NCBI GenBank assembly: GCA_001465935.1
Contig: LNKV01000014.1
Location: 372,001-436,000 of the forward strand
Source of the DNA: Clarireedia homoeocarpa
Lineage: Eukaryota; Ascomycota; Leotiomycetes; Helotiales; Rutstroemiaceae
Length of the DNA stretch: 64,000 nucleotides
Direction of reading: 5' to 3'
Positions 39,191 to 50,677 of this stretch are shown here, piece after piece; positions within the stretch are counted from its first letter, which is position 1, and each line of letters begins with the position of its first letter. The notes beneath the pieces are model-generated. The model made no database searches and was not told the origin of the DNA. It worked only from the letters and a program-made list of their open reading frames with translations. Position numbers and translations under genes: made by a program.

Positions 39191-39279
39191 CTTAATTTTG
39201 ACTTTGGAGTTTTAAGTTAGCAGCAGACGCAACGCAACATCAACGCGGGTTAGACTGGACTAGGCTTGGGTGGAAGCGA

Positions 39280-41674
39280 TTGAGGGAGATGCTGGGGTTA
39301 CTTTTATTGGTGGTGTTGGGGTTTGCGACGGTGGTGGGAGTGAAGGTTCTCGCGCTTTGGAGGAGTTATGAGAGGAATGTGAAGGTGGCGGAGAGCATAG
39401 GGTTTTATGTTGTAAGGGCACGTGAGTTGAGTTTTTTTCGTTTGTCTTTTGCGAATGGGAGCTGGGGATGGGAGATATGGGAAGGGAGGAGGAGAAAGGG
39501 TTGGGGAAGGAGGAAGTATAGGAGAATGGGCTGGGGAGACCGCGAGATGGGTTGGCTGTTTGACTGTTTGGCTAACTGACATGACACAGCACTTGCGCCG
39601 GTTGGAGTTCTCAACATCCTTCTTATCAAAGCCATTGTTCCTCTATTTCGCAAGATACCCTTCACATCCCACTGGGAATGGCTATAGTGCGTCTCACAGC
39701 TCCTTTCCCATCTTCCTTTCACTCTCGCCCTAGAACCCCGACATTTCTCCTCTAAGCTAATACTCCACAGCATTGCCAACCATCGCAACTCCTTCCTCTC
39801 TCTACGCGACACATATGACACTCTCGGCGACACATATGTCATCGCAGGAGCCAACGAAGCACTCCTCCGCACAACGAACGCCGAACTCATCGCACAGCTC
39901 ACAACGCGGAAAAACGGATTTGTAAAACCATTGAAAAATTATGCGATAATGAAAATTTTCGGCACGAATATATTGACGACGGAGGGCGCGGAGTGGAGAA
40001 GACATAAGAAGGTTGTGGGACCGAGCTTTAGTGAGAGGAGTTGTGGGTTGGTTTGGACGGTTAGTTTGAAGGAGGTGCAGGGGATGATGGGGTTGTGGGA
40101 GAGGAGGGAAAAAGGACCAAATGCGAAGAAGGGAGAGGAGGTGAGGGTGTTGAGGGTGGATGATACGAGCATTGATACGGCGATTTTGAGTTTGAATGTT
40201 ATTTGTGAAGCAGGATTTGGGTTACCACAGATAGTAAGTGAAGATGTGATAAGATTTATCATTCGGAAGAGTATATCGCTAACTGCACTTATTAGTGGGA
40301 AGGGGAGAAGGGTGAAAAGGATGACCGAAATGGTGTGCCGGACTTGAGCTCGAGTAGTGGATTGGATGGACACAGGTTTGGGTTTAAGGATAGTCTGAAT
40401 ATGCTGTTGGCTAATCTGATTGTGAGTATACCATGAGTTAAATTGCGGAGGAAGTGCTGCTGACTGAAATCGCTAGACTATACTTTTGTGGCCACAATGG
40501 TTTCTGAGTAAGTGACGATGATCTTCAATTTCTGATCCTACTAACATGAATAATAGGGACTTCTCCAGTGGAACGTCATAAACTCGTGTATGCTGCGTTC
40601 AAGGACACTTTCGGCTATCTGACAGAGCTGCTGCAACATAAGAAGACTCAGATGTCACTTGGAGAGCAAGATAACGAGACAATGGATTTGATGGGTTCGT
40701 ACTTACCTCCCCTCCATGAGTTCAGACCACTCACACTACCAGGCAATATGCTCCGCGCATCCCAGGAATCCTCAGCTTCTACAAGCGAACAGTCTTCATC
40801 TAATGCCCCTCTCCGTGAACCTGAAATAATCAGTAACGCGTTCATATTCCTACTCGCCGGCCATGAGACCACCGCCAACTCCATTCACTTCTGCTTCCTC
40901 TACCTCGCCATGAATCTCTCCTCTCAACGCCTCATGCAGTCCGATATCGATACTATCGTCGGGTCTCGTCCTTCATCCACCTGGTCCTACCTGACCGATA
41001 TGCCTAGATTATACAACAGCATGGTTGGCGCCGTGCTCAACGAAGAATTACGTCTTATCCCCGTCGCGGAAACTGTTCCCAAGCTCACAGCTGGTGATCA
41101 ATACGTGACTGTTGAAGGAAAAAAGATCTGTATACCCGATGGCACGTACATTCATCTGAACACCATCGGCACAAACCGCCATCCAAAACACTACCCATAT
41201 TCTCCGTCTAAAATATCAGGCAAATCCACAGATCTAGATGACTTCGTACCCGAGCGCTGGATTTTAGAGAATAGCATCGAAACAGACACGAACCCCTCTG
41301 AACATGAATCAGAAGAGCCGATTGGAACCAGAACACTATATAAACCCCCCAAAGGTGCATTCCTCTCCTTCAGTGAAGGGCCCAGAATTTGTCCGGGGAG
41401 GAAATTTGCAATCACTGAGATTACGGCGGTTTTGGCCGCGGTGTTTAGCGAATGGTCGGTGGAGCTGGATGTTAGTGAGTGGGTGAGTGATGAGAAGGTG
41501 GAAGGGATGGGGCAGGATGAGAGGAGGAAGCTGTATGAAAAGGCAAGAGCGAGCGCCAGAGAGGTGTTGAAGAGGTGTAATCAGGCGCAGCTTGTGCTCA
41601 AGATGGCGAAAGGAGATAAAGTGGGATTGAGGTTTATGAAAAGGGGAGAGGAGAGGTTCGCGGATGTGGAGTAA
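39280..41674 (+). CDS. Cytochrome P450 monooxygenase
   Basis: Six exons are read: 39280-39421, 39590-39686, 39771-40233, 40296-40421, 40477-40507 and 40557-41674, giving about 658 aa. The N-terminus is a membrane anchor (LGLLLLVVLGFATVVGVKVL). The C-helix segment EGAEWRRHKKVVGPSF is followed by the I-helix AGHETTANS, the ExxR helix EELR, the PERW motif and the heme loop FSEGPRICPGRKFA. The ligand Cys is at about residue 565. The enzyme is a microsomal heme-thiolate oxygenase; the substrate is not predictable. A 48-nt segment inside exon 6 (about 40697-40744) starts GTTCGT and ends CCAG. It could be a further intron, giving DLM|GNMLRAS, and the frame is open either way. A second ATG three codons in is an alternative start. 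The protein is longer than the usual 500-550 aa because of Ser-rich and acidic inserts before the I-helix and around the heme loop. Confidence 0.9.
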
Positions 41675-42406
41675 GGGGATATTGATAGAGAAGCTGCTGG
41701 AATTTTGGTTCGATTAGTAGTTTGCATGTTTTGCTGTTAGAGGTAGCCTCAGTGAGTTTTGGAGGTAATTCGAGATTCGTTAGGACTGTCATCACTTCTG
41801 TTTCATTGACTCGCTGAGTCTGGCGTCTGGTATTTCTGAGAACTGCGAAAGGGGCATTTGAATTTCAAAATCCCTAGTCACACCTAAATCGCAATGAGAC
41901 TGTGGGTAGGTACGAAGTATAAATATATCCAGTCCTTCTATGTCGTTACTGCGATCACAATTGTGGGAGTAAATAAACCAAACAAGGCAATTGTAGTGCA
42001 TTCTGCAGTCTGTAGTGTAAAGTTCGGAGGTGCCCACCGAGCCTACTTGAGCAATTTTGGTAGGCGATGACGCGCTGAAACTCTCAGCTCATCGCGACAC
42101 CGATGACAAAATGATTTAGTCAATTTTCCATTTAACAACTTACAAAAAACACAATTGCCACATGTCTCACGATGACATCAAGGTAGACCTTACCGACGAA
42201 ATATATATCTTCATACTCTGCTCTTGCACACGGTTGAAGCTGCCATTTCTAGGTGACCCATACAGATCCTCCCGCCCACACCCGCTCACACCCGCTACAC
42301 CCAACACGCCGGAATCGCGTCAGCATCCCCGAAACCCCAACTCGCCCCCAGAACCCCACAACTGCAGTTCTTGGGTCGTCGATCCGTCCACAGAAGCTCT
42401 TGCATC
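41675..42406. other. Intergenic region
   Basis: 0.7 kb between two plus-strand genes. A short frame starting at 42162 has no supporting motif. No other feature is seen. Confidence 0.6.
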
Positions 42407-43988
42407 ATGATCGATGAAACTCCCACGGGGAAGATTCCCCCACCATCAGGAAGTACTCCATCACCATCATCGTCACCCCAAATCAACACACAAACAACCA
42501 CAATAACAAATGATGAACCTCCTCCATCTGCAACTACAACTTCGCAATTTCGACGTCGTTCAACCAATCGTTTAGCAACATTATCTCTAGACGGACTCCA
42601 ATCATCCTCACCAAAGGACAATCGCAGACGGAGTTCCAATTTCTCGGAATACTCGCTCAACGAACTACGTAATAGTTTCAGAGACTCTACAGACGATATA
42701 CTGTTTCCGAAGCCGAGCGATATGGTGCCGCCGCCTAGTCATGAGTCCTCGCATTGGGATTCCGCTCCGTTGGCCTTTGCGCTGTTGCCGGCATTGGGAG
42801 GGCTGTTCTTTACGAATGGAAGCTCAGTCATTACGGATGTTATGCTGTTGGGGTTTGCGGCAATTCTACTAAATTGGTCGGTTAGAATACCTTGTAAGTT
42901 TGCGGAATTCATTGAGACAATAAATTACTAGCTGCTGCGCTGTTGTTCGAGGAAATACAAGATTGGAGCTAACAGAAACAGGGGACTGGTACCACTCAGC
43001 GCAATCTATCCGAAAGAGCGAAGAATACAATGAGGATTTTACTGGTGAAGTCGAGAGCGAGGATGATGCGGCGCTAGAATCTCCAAGGGGTAGTCTGGGT
43101 GAGAAGAATGAAGACAAGCAAGCTCCACAATCGGAAAAGAAGAGCTCAACTTCAAGGTCCTCATGTCGACCGGCACATGAAACTGCTACAAAAGAACTAT
43201 ACGCTCATGAGATATTGGCTTTAACCTCATGCTTCGTATTCCCGTTGGCCGGCGCATACATACTTCACTCGATACGATCACAGCTGAGCCGACCTTCGGA
43301 GGGACTGGTCTCGAACTATAATCTGACGATTTTCCTACTTGCGTCCGAACTGAGACCTATGGCACACCTGGTCAGGCTTGTCATGGCAAGAACACTGCAT
43401 CTGCAAAGGATCGTGAATTCAAACCCGTATTATGACAAAAATACAAAAATAGCTGAAGATACGCAAGACTTGGTTAGAAGATTGGAGGACCTTGAAAGTC
43501 GAGCTCTGAAGGCAGAGTCAACCAAGGGACCTGCGTCCGAGCCAGTCTTGACAGGGAAACAATCAGCAATACTCATATCAGATATCCGTCGTACATTGCA
43601 ACCAGACTTGGATGCTCTCAATAGAGCTGTGCGTCGGTACGAGAAGCGTGCTACCCTGCAGTCATTCCAGACCGAGAGTCGTCTGTTAGATTTGGAAGCA
43701 CGGTTGAATGATGCAATTTCCCTAGCTGCTGCCGCCGCCAACAATTCACAAAAGCGTAGTGTACCTGGTATAGCGTTTGAATGGCTGTCCTCAGCTGTAG
43801 TGCTTCCGTTCCACGCTGTCAGAGCTGTCATGAGCCTTCCGTTCAAGACAATGCTTGGCGTGGTGAAATACAGTCAGATGATTGCTGGAGGACAAGAATC
43901 AAGTGACAAACCCAAGAAGATCTCGAATGCTCGGTATGTGCCACATACTCGGTTGGGGGATCGTGTACAAGGCAGAGCCAAGAGGTGA
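42407..43988 (+). CDS. Uncharacterised multi-pass membrane protein
   Basis: Two exons are read: 42407-42893 and 42982-43988, giving about 497 aa. The intron has GTAAGT and a CTAAC branch and rebuilds RIPWDWYHSAQSIR. The first about 115 residues are Ser/Pro/Thr-rich and probably cytosolic. Hydrophobic segments follow at SAPLAFALLPALGGLFF and VMLLGFAAILLNWSV. After an acidic loop come ILALTSCFVFPLAGAYIL and NLTIFLLASELRPMAHLV. A long predicted coiled coil (about residues 325-410, QDLVRRLEDLESRALKAE and following) precedes an amphipathic hydrophobic stretch and a basic tail GDRVQGRAKR. I do not recognise a named family. The shape would suit an ER or nuclear-envelope protein, but nothing in the sequence proves location. 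Confidence 0.82.
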
Positions 43989-44521
43989 TAATTTTAACAG
44001 TTGGAAAGTTGGAAAAGAAGCATCAAAATTACAAAGACGTGCGAAGTAATTGGTTATTATCATGGATGGCGTTATGCCACTTGCCTCAATGTCTTGTGTC
44101 GAGTATCAGGGACGGCATTGTTCGTACACACTTATTGCGACCCGCCCTCTACGATTGGTCCCAAACATCAAAGCGCTACATATCCGGCTGTATGTTTTTC
44201 GTTACAGAAAACCCTGTGGTTCAAGAGACCTTACGGGACAACTTATTGTCCCACGGGTGTAACATTGCGCCTCCCGAAAGCTAATATTCTTATGCCCATT
44301 GCCGCCTTCGATTCAGACATCCTAGATCTCCATAGCATTTCTCCTAGAGATCTTACTATCGCAATAGAGATAGATCATCTGTAATGTTGATGACGGCTAG
44401 GCCCGAGCGCGTTGAAAAGCTGCGCATGCTCCGTCCTTGAGAGATATCCACAAGTCAGTCTCTTACGTCCAGCTTCTGTCAATCTTTCGGGAAAATATAT
44501 TTCAAGATTCATCGACCAAAC
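43989..44521. other. Intergenic region
   Basis: 0.5 kb between two plus-strand genes. Several overlapping short frames exist in all three frames and none looks coding. Confidence 0.6.
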
Positions 44522-45687
44522 ATGCCATTGGAGTCGGACATCTCGATCAATGCGGCTAAATTTGCGCCTCAGAATATATCAGTGCAGACTGCCAAACTTA
44601 ATGAGCATTTGATAGATATACTTAGCACAGGTCCAAAATGGTTTGAGGTTTGTTGCCTATATCCCGCTTCGCGAGTCGTTTCTGAAACGTGATCTATAAG
44701 ATAGGAGCATCCAAGTATCGGGAGATGCGAAATGCAGGCCAAACGCCAATACCAAAGCCAAAACTCCTTCCTGAAGCTCTCGATATCGAAATCCCGTCCC
44801 GCGACCGTGGACGAACTATCCCTTGCCGATTGATCTACCCTTCTTGGCGCAAAAGCGTGGAAGAGCGAAGAAGGGTCAGATCCATCGGTATGTTGATCCA
44901 CGGAGGTGGATGGGTTCTTGGCGATCAACATTCGGCCGATGCCTTGCTTCAGAATTATGCGGATGCGGGGGATTTAGCAGTTATCTCTATCGGTTACCGA
45001 CTTGCACCAGAACATCCCTTTCCGTGTGGCCCTAATGATTGCATCGATGTTGGGGAATATTTGGTGAGGAATTCTGAGAAGGTTTATGGGGGCCCTCTGA
45101 CATTTATTGGGGGAGAGGTATGTCGGATACTCCTTGTTGAATTTCCTTAAACCCTGTTAGACTTGGCCTCACTTGCTAACATTCACTTCTGCTATTAGAG
45201 CGCTGGAGCACATCTCTCCTTGATTGTAGCATTCCATCTTCTAAAGCACCAGCCGCAATTCAAGCTCTCCGGACTGGTTCTTCACTGCGGAGTTTATGAT
45301 CTAACCATGCTCCCGCAATGCCGCAACTTCGACCGGGCACTGATGCTCGACCGCGATATCATGCGTAAATTTGAAGAAGCCTTCCTCCCCGGTATCAGCG
45401 AGGAGCAAAAGAAAGACCCCTCCATCTCACCTTACTACGAAGATCTCGAAAAATTCCGGGGCAGACTGCCAAGTGCACTGTTCACTTGTGGCACGGAAGA
45501 TCCACTTTTGGATGATTCTGTGTCTATGGCTACGAAATGGATGATGGCGGGTGGTGAGGCTATTATTAAGATCTATACGGGTGCGCCGCATGCGTTTATT
45601 GGGTTTCCGACGGATGTGCTTAAGGAGGCGGGGGATGCGTTGGAGGATACCAAGACGTATATTCAGGATTGTATGGCGAAGTTGTGA
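44522..45687 (+). CDS. HSL-type alpha/beta hydrolase (esterase/lipase)
   Basis: Three exons are read: 44522-44647, 44701-45117 and 45199-45687, giving about 343 aa. All introns are phase 0. The oxyanion-hole motif HGGGW begins at about residue 109. The nucleophile motif is created by splicing GGE|SAGAH, placing Ser at about 182. Asp in TEDPLLDD (about 282) and His in APHAF (about 312) complete the triad. This is the hormone-sensitive-lipase (HSL, alpha/beta-hydrolase-3) family of soluble carboxylesterases, normal in length. There is no signal peptide, so a cytosolic enzyme is expected. The substrate is unknown. The gene follows the P450 by 2.8 kb but an unrelated membrane-protein gene lies between. 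Confidence 0.9.
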
Positions 45688-47309
45688 GGGGAGAGGATGA
45701 AGAAGATATACTCCGAAGAGGGGAGGGCGTTTTGCAAGAGGAGACGAGTTTATATAATTTCTTAACTCTTTAATTTTAATGCTTCTTAGTGCTTTTACTT
45801 CACCATAGAATGAGCGTTACTCAATGATTCTGAAGTCATGGAGAGGTTGACTCGGTAACTAAAGGTCGTGACATCATCACGTGTTACCAAGGTGGTAAAT
45901 GGTCCTGTCTCGCCGTGTTTCTACAGCTCTTGAACTTCCTGACCCATATCAAAGACTCCCCAAAGTATGACCATATGATTTTTTTTTATGTCATCTCATT
46001 GAGTAGCTGCTAGATGCCTATTCAACTTAACCTTAACAGAGAGAGTCGAAATAAGAAACGTTAACTGCGTTCAGTCCGCGCACGAGCCAGATGTTCGTTG
46101 TGTTATCGGTTCGCAATAGAGGTGGAAATGGGGTTTTGTCTTGGAGGTGAGATGAGATGAGATGAGATGAGATGACTTGGGTGGGATTGGGTGGTTCGTA
46201 TGAATATTTTGAAACGAACTGAGTTGAACTGAAGTGTTTTTGATGGGAAAGGGGAGTTTTATGGCAGATCCTTGCGGTGATATGTGGTTTGGGTTGGTGG
46301 TGTGCGGTGCGGTGCTGTGCGCTGGGCTGGTCACATACACGTGATATCTTCGCACCTGAACCTACAGTTTTCTCTGGATATGAAGGCGTTTAGCAAAGTT
46401 GCATCGATATGGATAAATATCACGTTTAATTTCCTATGTGCTTTATAACATCAATTCAAGTGAATTGATTCTCTCGTTCACCTTTGCAGTCCCGTTCCCG
46501 AATTATCATTTTCTATTGAGCCAAAATTAGCGTCTTTCGTTTCGGCTCGTTTAGCCCCTTTCCCGCTATGCCTTATTCGATGCTCAATAGGATTTCTACC
46601 ACTCACGCCACTTTAATATTTCTCAATAGAAAATGGAAATATGGTGGTGGGAATTCTGAGTTTATTGAGGGTTGCTTTTGGGGATTGCTTTGTGGAGTTG
46701 TGATTGGTGTGTTTGGGTTTATGGGTAGAATTGAGATGAGTGATTGCGGAGTGGTGGAGTGATGATTTCTTTTCTATTGAAAGACTTTACTGCACTCTGT
46801 ACCTGTGAGAGAGCTCTAATAGCTTGTATTCAGTATAGTGTTATGTTTGGGAAATGTTAGGATGAGTGATATTTGGTCCAGTCAATATATCTTACCTTCT
46901 TTCAGATGTCTCTACGTCTCCTTCCGGTCCATACAACAACTCACTCGCCGACCTACATGTATACTGCGGGAAAACAACAGACCCAGAATATCACATTACG
47001 TCTCATTTGTCTTTTCTTTCTTCTATCTTTCACTTGTCTCATCACATATACCACAGCTTGGTTGGGAGCTTTGCTTCTTCGATTTGCCGATCAATCGCAC
47101 ACGCGCATATGAGGTGTAGTTTAGGAGGGATATATGATATGATATAGTCATCTACTTGGCTTGGAAATCCTCGAGACACGGAGTTTTATTGAAAAGGGGA
47201 GCAGATCTCTTATATCTCCTTCCTATATCTAGCAGTCTTTCATCCCTCTCTCCGTCTACTTCCTCCTCCAACAGCAAACCAACCTATCAACCCTCAACCA
47301 TTCACCAAA
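45688..47309. other. Intergenic region before the pheromone receptor
   Basis: 1.6 kb with no convincing gene. It holds a GATGA array at 46147-46175 and CACGTG cores near 45878 and 46338. The C/T-rich run at 47220-47300 is probably the receptor's 5' leader. Confidence 0.6.
46147..46175 (+). repeat. GATGA pentanucleotide repeat
   Basis: About five copies of GATGA, the same pentamer seen at 3770-3798. Confidence 0.8.
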
Positions 47310-49494
47310 ATGAACATCCCAACAACCATACCTCCTGATCTGCCAGCAGTCTCCTACCGCCCCTCCGCCAATGCCATCCTCCTCCCTCTCTTCTCCCTCC
47401 TCATATCCCTCCTCCTAATCACCCCTTTCCAGCTCCTCCTCCGCGTTCAAAACATCCCAACCACCTCCCTCATTGTCACCATCTGGGTCTCCCTCCTCTT
47501 CATAACCCTCAACTCCCTCATTTGGCCCACTGAAGACCTCTCCCACCGCTTTTCCGGTCACGGTCTCTGCGACACCGAAGTTCTCCTCCGTCAAGCCCTC
47601 TACACCACCATGGCATCCACAACCTGCTGCATCACGCGATTCCTCGCTTCGGCCCTCGATACGGATAATGCGTGTTTGTATGAATCGAGAGCGATGAAGA
47701 GGAGGAGAGTGTGGAAGGATTGTTTGTTTTGTTTTGCGGTGCCGGTTTGTCAGGTGGGGTTGCATTATTTGGTGCAGTTGAATAGGTATACGGTTTTGAC
47801 GGTTTATGGGTGTATGGATTCGATGGATCCGAGTTGGGTTAGTTTGGTGATCTTTCATGTTTGGCCGCCGATTTTTGCGCTTTTGAATTTCTATTACGCT
47901 GGTATGTATCTTCCTCTTCTGCCCTAATTCGCTATTTCTCGAGTAACTTCTTTATACCCCTCCAATCCAATCAGTATAGCTAACTCCCACCACCCTAGTC
48001 CTCGTAATCCGCCGCCTCCACCAACACCGCAGCAACCTCAGTAGCACACTCTCCCGCTCCTCATCAAGCGCATCACTTTCCCCCCGGCGCTTCCTCAAAC
48101 TCTTTCTCATGTCTCTCACTCTCCTGCTCATCTACTTCCCCATTCTTATCTACTACTTCTACCTCAACATCTCCTATCCCTTTCATGCCTACTCCTTCTC
48201 CACCATCCACGACCCTCTCTATTGGTCCGTCATTGTGTTCTGGCAGACGGCCGACGCACCCGAAGGTATGCAGTACGATGCATGGTGCTGGGTTGCGATG
48301 GGGTTTCTTGTGTGTTGTTTTTGGGGGTGGAATGAAGAGGCTGGAGAGCTGTGGAGAGGATGGGCGGTGAAGTTGGGGTTGGGGAAATGCTGGCCGAGGT
48401 TAAAGTTAAGTGCGAAGGAGAGGAGAGAGGGGGATGGAAGCAGGAGTAGAAGTGGAAGAGCGGGTAAAGGAAGTGGGGGAAGTTGGGTGGATAGTTTGGA
48501 TGTGGTGGGGAGGACGTTGAATTATTTTGAAAGTAGAGAGGTGGCGAGGAAGGCGAGTTTTGCTACTACTACGACGTTGGATGGAGGGGGGATGTGAGTT
48601 TTCCCCTTTTCTTTCAGTTCTGCTGTTTATTATTTTCATTATCATTCTATACTTGTGTTCCACGCTTGCTGGCTTTCTACAATCTCTAAAATTCTTAACC
48701 AATATACCAACTGACACCAACACAGTACTCAAACACCTACCCGCACCCATACTCGCTCCAACTCTCGCGAACCCTCCTCAACTCGCAAACCCCCCCTGAG
48801 CAATCACGACCACGACCAAGAAGACAAACACGAATCATCATTCTCCTCCACCACATCTACATTCACGCACACAACTTCACTACCCCAAAACAATCTCGAC
48901 ACCATCACACCACTTCCAGCATCTGCATCCGCATCCACAATCCCATATCCTCCTCCCCCAACCACTCACACCCACTCCCACCCCACCCCACTCTTCTCCT
49001 CCTTCCGTACCCATCTCAATCCTCTTCCTCTTGCTGCATTGTTCTCCTCTTCTTCTTCTTCTTCTTCTCCAACCTCACCTTCTGCAGTCAAACCATTACG
49101 ACACGAGCAGGAGCGAGAAGAACGAAACCCACACTCTACGTCCCATCAGTACAGTACGACGACGATCTCGGCACAGGGTAAGGGTAAGGGTAAGGGTAGA
49201 TCCAGTTTGCTTTCTGATGATGATGGTGATGATGACGGTATGGACACAGCTTTAGATATGGAGGGACTGAAGCCTGGTACGCGCGCGTATAGGGAGAGGG
49301 AGAGGAGGGAGATGGTTAAGACGAGGGAAATGGAGAAGGAGAAGATGAAGATGGAGAAGAGATATAGTGGGGGAGATACGCAGGGGGAGGAGAAGGGAAA
49401 GGTGAAAAGAGTAGAGATGAGTGATGCAAACGGAGGAGCAGGCGGAAAAGAGAGATTGAGAATTGAGCAGGAAGTGATATTTGGGGTTGAGTGA
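47310..49494 (+). CDS. STE3-type pheromone receptor (a-factor-like GPCR)
   Basis: Three exons are read: 47310-47901, 47999-48593 and 48726-49494, giving about 651 aa. The first exon encodes five or six hydrophobic helices, among them ILLPLFSLLISLLLITPFQL and LIVTIWVSLLFITLNSLIWP. It ends in IFHVWPPIFALLNFYYAG, the strongly conserved region of class D STE3 receptors. Exon 2 begins VLVIRRLHQHRSNLS and adds another helix pair (FLMSLTLLLIYFPILIYYFY and CWVAMGFLVCCFW). The receptor sits in the plasma membrane and signals through a heterotrimeric G protein to the mating MAP-kinase pathway. The cytoplasmic tail is long (about 260 residues), with Ser/Thr/Pro runs, an eight-Ser stretch and GKGKGKGK. 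Exon 2's end uses a GTGAGT donor. Orthology to PreA/Pre-1 is inferred from the family. Confidence 0.9.
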
Positions 49495-50677
49495 GGGGTT
49501 TGTGGGGTATACTTCGGATAGTTAATAGGGAAACTGAAAGGGATTATGAGATGAGTCGTTACTGCGCAGGATAGGGTGTGGTTTTGGGGTGGTTTGATAA
49601 ATTGAGCACTGGGGAGGAGTTTCGTGGGAGGAGAGTGGTGGGGGAAGTAGAGCTGTCTTGCTTATATTATCCTATACTATACTGGTACATACATCCTCTT
49701 CTCCTCATCCGAATCTTAATTCAGATATATTAATTCCTTGTGTTCCTTTTCTTTTCTCTAGTTTTCATTTCGTTACAAGCAGGCAAGTAAGCAGTAGCTA
49801 TCCGACCAACTTCGGATTTCTAACTATTCAAGTGAGATCGGACATTGAGAACTTATATCTGATTGTTAAGGTGGAACTTGGACATTGAGAACTCATACAC
49901 ACATTTGCTAGAATATATATTTTGGTCGAATATCGAAGTATTGGAGTTGGTCGGATAGTTACTGTAGTACTGTACAACCTCTCATGCAAGAGGGCAATGA
50001 TGATGTCTTAGCTGGTGGATCTTTGTCTATGAACAGCTATGAAGCAGGTGCTGGGGATGGACAATTCAGTTGTTGCAAATTTGCTTAGTCGTGAAAGTAG
50101 GAGTAGAATTACGTGAAGACTCCAAAAGTGACGCCACTTGTTGTAAGCTTAATATGAAACTGGGGATTGTACTACTGCGCTATCAGCGCGAACCGGTCTT
50201 ATAACTGTGAAAATTCCAAAAGTAATATCACTTCTAAAGAAGTGACAATTACAGCTCATATTTCACAAATTAACTACAGCTGTTAGGGTAAAAGAACTCG
50301 ATTGATTCTAGCCAAAACTACGAAGAATAGGAACTCTTTATAAGTATCTCAAATAAACTCTTATAGCTCCGCCAAAGAAGAGGCCGAAAAGTGGAACAAT
50401 TTAGCTAAGAACCAATAGAATCCATTAAATATAGAACTGGCTTCGACTGCGCCAATAGAATACATTGAATATCATGAGGCTGTGCTTTGGCGGAGCGTCT
50501 GAGTCACCTGAGATAAGTTCCTTCCTCCGTATCCGAGTCACAGTCTCCCAATGCCTTGAACTCAAGGCAAAAAGCTATCTGAGTCCTCCAGGTTGTGGAT
50601 TTGAGGCCTTACACTGCATTCTCCATTCTAAAAATACCGGACACCCATTTCAGCAGCCCTCGTTCTTCAATTTCATA
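49495..50677. other. Intergenic region, A+T-rich
   Basis: 1.2 kb with no gene. It contains an imperfect direct repeat (CCAATAGAATCCATTAAATA at about 50413 and CCAATAGAATACATTGAATA at about 50454). A second pair reads TCCAAAAGT..CACTT near 50122 and 50215. These may be remnants of decayed mobile sequence. Confidence 0.5.

Larger units (their letters stand above)
36844..39279. other. Intergenic region with an inverted-repeat element
   Basis: About 2.4 kb. Left part: an A+T-rich 3' flank with TA-rich DNA at 37900-38020. Right part: a small inverted-repeat element (38711-38862) and the P450 promoter. A 249-codon frame at 38194-38943 runs through the element and is not believed. Confidence 0.6.

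Noticed and set aside
39280..45687. A secondary-metabolite gene cluster (P450 plus hydrolase)
   Set aside because: No polyketide synthase, peptide synthetase, terpene synthase or cluster regulator is present in the window, and an unrelated membrane protein separates the two enzymes.
46838..47147. Three overlapping plus-strand frames of about 90 codons
   Set aside because: All three frames are open at once in T/C-rich leader DNA, which argues against coding.
49178..49200. Telomere-like GGGTAA repeats
   Set aside because: They lie inside the coding sequence of the STE3-type receptor tail and encode Gly-Lys repeats; there is no chromosome end here.
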